DNA of 12,797 nt, from the NCBI GenBank assembly GCA_016841005.1, contig JAEORG010000440.1, positions 1 to 12,797 on the forward strand. Direction: 5' to 3'. Positions 12,062-12,797 of the stretch are shown here, piece by piece. Origin of the DNA: Candidatus Thorarchaeota archaeon. GTDB taxonomy: Archaea > Asgardarchaeota > Thorarchaeia > Thorarchaeales > Thorarchaeaceae. Positions within the stretch are counted from its first letter, which is position 1. Every line of letters starts with the position of its first letter. The notes beneath the pieces are model-generated. The model was not told the DNA's origin. It was given only the letters and a program-made list of their open reading frames with translations, and searched no databases. Position numbers and translations under genes: made by a program.

Positions 12062-12797
12062 ATGACTGTGATGCATGATATGAAGAAAGCTGTGGAAATT
12101 GCTAAACAATCTGTTCTGGATAATCTGGAATCATCAACAATTAGAACTGGGGAGGAAAACCCGTTTGGCGATAAAACGCTACTTCTAGATCAGACAGCAG
12201 AAGATAATGTGGTTGAATATCTTCAGCAATCGAATACTATATACAGTATACTAACAGAAGAGAAGGGATTGATCGAAGCGGATAAGTCTCCAGAATATCT
12301 TGTGATTCTTGATCCAATCGATGGATCGGCTAATCTTGAGAGAGGAATTCCTCTTGTGTCTGTAGGAATCTCTGCAGCTCCTTATTCAGAATATATGACA
12401 ACAGACAGTGTGGAAATAAGTATAATCGATTCTTTCTTCACTAACGAACAATACATCGCAGTTGTTGGAGAAGGGGCTAAGAAGAATGGAAAACCTATCA
12501 AACCAGTTCTGAATCGCCAAGATCAAAGAGTTGTCATTTCATACGATACAAAGAAGAGGTTAGAAGGAGATTTTGGGCGTCAATCGTTTCAAACACTCCA
12601 ATCTGTATATGATATGCGTCGAACTGGCAGCAACCTTCTGGATTTATGCTGGACTGCGTCAGGTGCATTGGATGCAATGATTGACCTTCGAAACATTCTC
12701 CCAATTATCCATGTATCTGGAACACATATGGTGTTTGAAGCCGGGGGTTATGTACTTGACATGAGTGGTAGCCGATTCTGTCAGTCATTCGATATGA
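12062..12797 (+). CDS. inositol monophosphatase/FBPase-family enzyme (3' end outside window)
   Basis: The first 245 residues are present and the frame runs off the window. The lithium-sensitive phosphatase fold is shown by the metal motifs TEEKG (65-69; Glu ligand) and LDPIDGSAN (83-91; Asp84 and Asp87), and by a C-terminal EAGG (226-229) after the SGALDAMIDLR segment. Archaeal members hydrolyse inositol 1-phosphate and often fructose 1,6-bisphosphate, serving inositol lipids, osmolytes and gluconeogenesis. The family's last metal-binding Asp, normally in a W/V-D-x-A-A-G context about ten residues before EAGG, is not found. The equivalent place reads IIHVSG, with His217. The protein also has an insert-like polar stretch (YSEYMTTDS) before strand VEISIID. 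ATG 12062 is chosen as the first in-frame start after a TATA-like element; GTG 12068 and ATG 12071 are alternatives. Confidence 0.85.
   Translation, partial: MTVMHDMKKAVEIAKQSVLDNLESSTIRTGEENPFGDKTLLLDQTAEDNVVEYLQQSNTIYSILTEEKGLIEADKSPEYLVILDPIDGSANLERGIPLVSVGISAAPYSEYMTTDSVEISIIDSFFTNEQYIAVVGEGAKKNGKPIKPVLNRQDQRVVISYDTKKRLEGDFGRQSFQTLQSVYDMRRTGSNLLDLCWTASGALDAMIDLRNILPIIHVSGTHMVFEAGGYVLDMSGSRFCQSFDM

Noticed and set aside
1..12797. CRISPR array, insertion sequence, defence island or phage genes
   Set aside because: No spaced direct repeats, transposase, nuclease cassette or integrase was seen on either strand; the genes are housekeeping types plus a few lineage-specific ones.

Overview
The window reads as an archaeal chromosome segment, most likely from an Asgard archaeon (a Thorarchaeia-like lineage is possible but cannot be fixed from here). 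The reasons are an ESCRT-III/Snf7-type protein, a 56-residue histone-fold protein of the DUF1931 type, archaeal BRE/TATA-like promoters with short leaders, GGTGAT-type ribosome binding sites, and archaeal forms of PRPP synthase, HAD-IB phosphatase and chelatase-type AAA+ protein. It looks like compact core genome: no rRNA, tRNA, CRISPR array, insertion sequence or phage gene was recognised, and no gene-free stretch exceeds about 200 bases.

Layout. 1-162: tail of an unrecognised protein. 212-1198: PRPP synthase. 1239-1463 (minus): small winged-helix protein, divergent from 1582-2325, a uridine-phosphorylase-family nucleoside phosphorylase. 2338-3084 (minus): four-helix membrane protein with a cytoplasmic helix-hairpin-helix tail, divergent from 3203-4315, UDP-GlcNAc 2-epimerase. 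4420-4590: small histone-fold protein. 4721-5497: SurE, overlapping tail to tail with 5487-6494 (minus), a HypE-like AIR-synthase-family protein. 6677-9354 (minus): a chelatase-type AAA+ gene followed by a membrane-anchored vWA gene. 9436-10590: threonine synthase, convergent with 10603-11244 (minus), a phosphoserine-phosphatase-like HAD enzyme, which lies behind 11281-11940 (minus), the ESCRT-III protein. 12062-end: the start of an inositol monophosphatase/FBPase-family enzyme.

Themes. PRPP synthase and the nucleoside phosphorylase serve nucleotide synthesis and salvage. SurE could handle nucleotide phosphates. WecB feeds ManNAc-type sugars to glycans. Threonine synthase and the HAD enzyme suggest hydroxy-amino-acid metabolism. 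The IMPase-like enzyme serves inositol lipid or sugar phosphate metabolism.

The most notable signal is at the AAA+/vWA junction. The AAA+ gene ends just after a run of nine A residues on its coding strand. A -1 slip on that run skips the stop and reads straight into the vWA gene, which has no ribosome binding site of its own. The apparent first membrane helix of the vWA protein also begins upstream of its first ATG. The locus therefore looks like a chlD-like gene making both a short AAA+ protein and an approximately 892-residue AAA+-TM-TM-vWA fusion by programmed frameshifting or transcriptional slippage. A homopolymer sequencing error is the main alternative.
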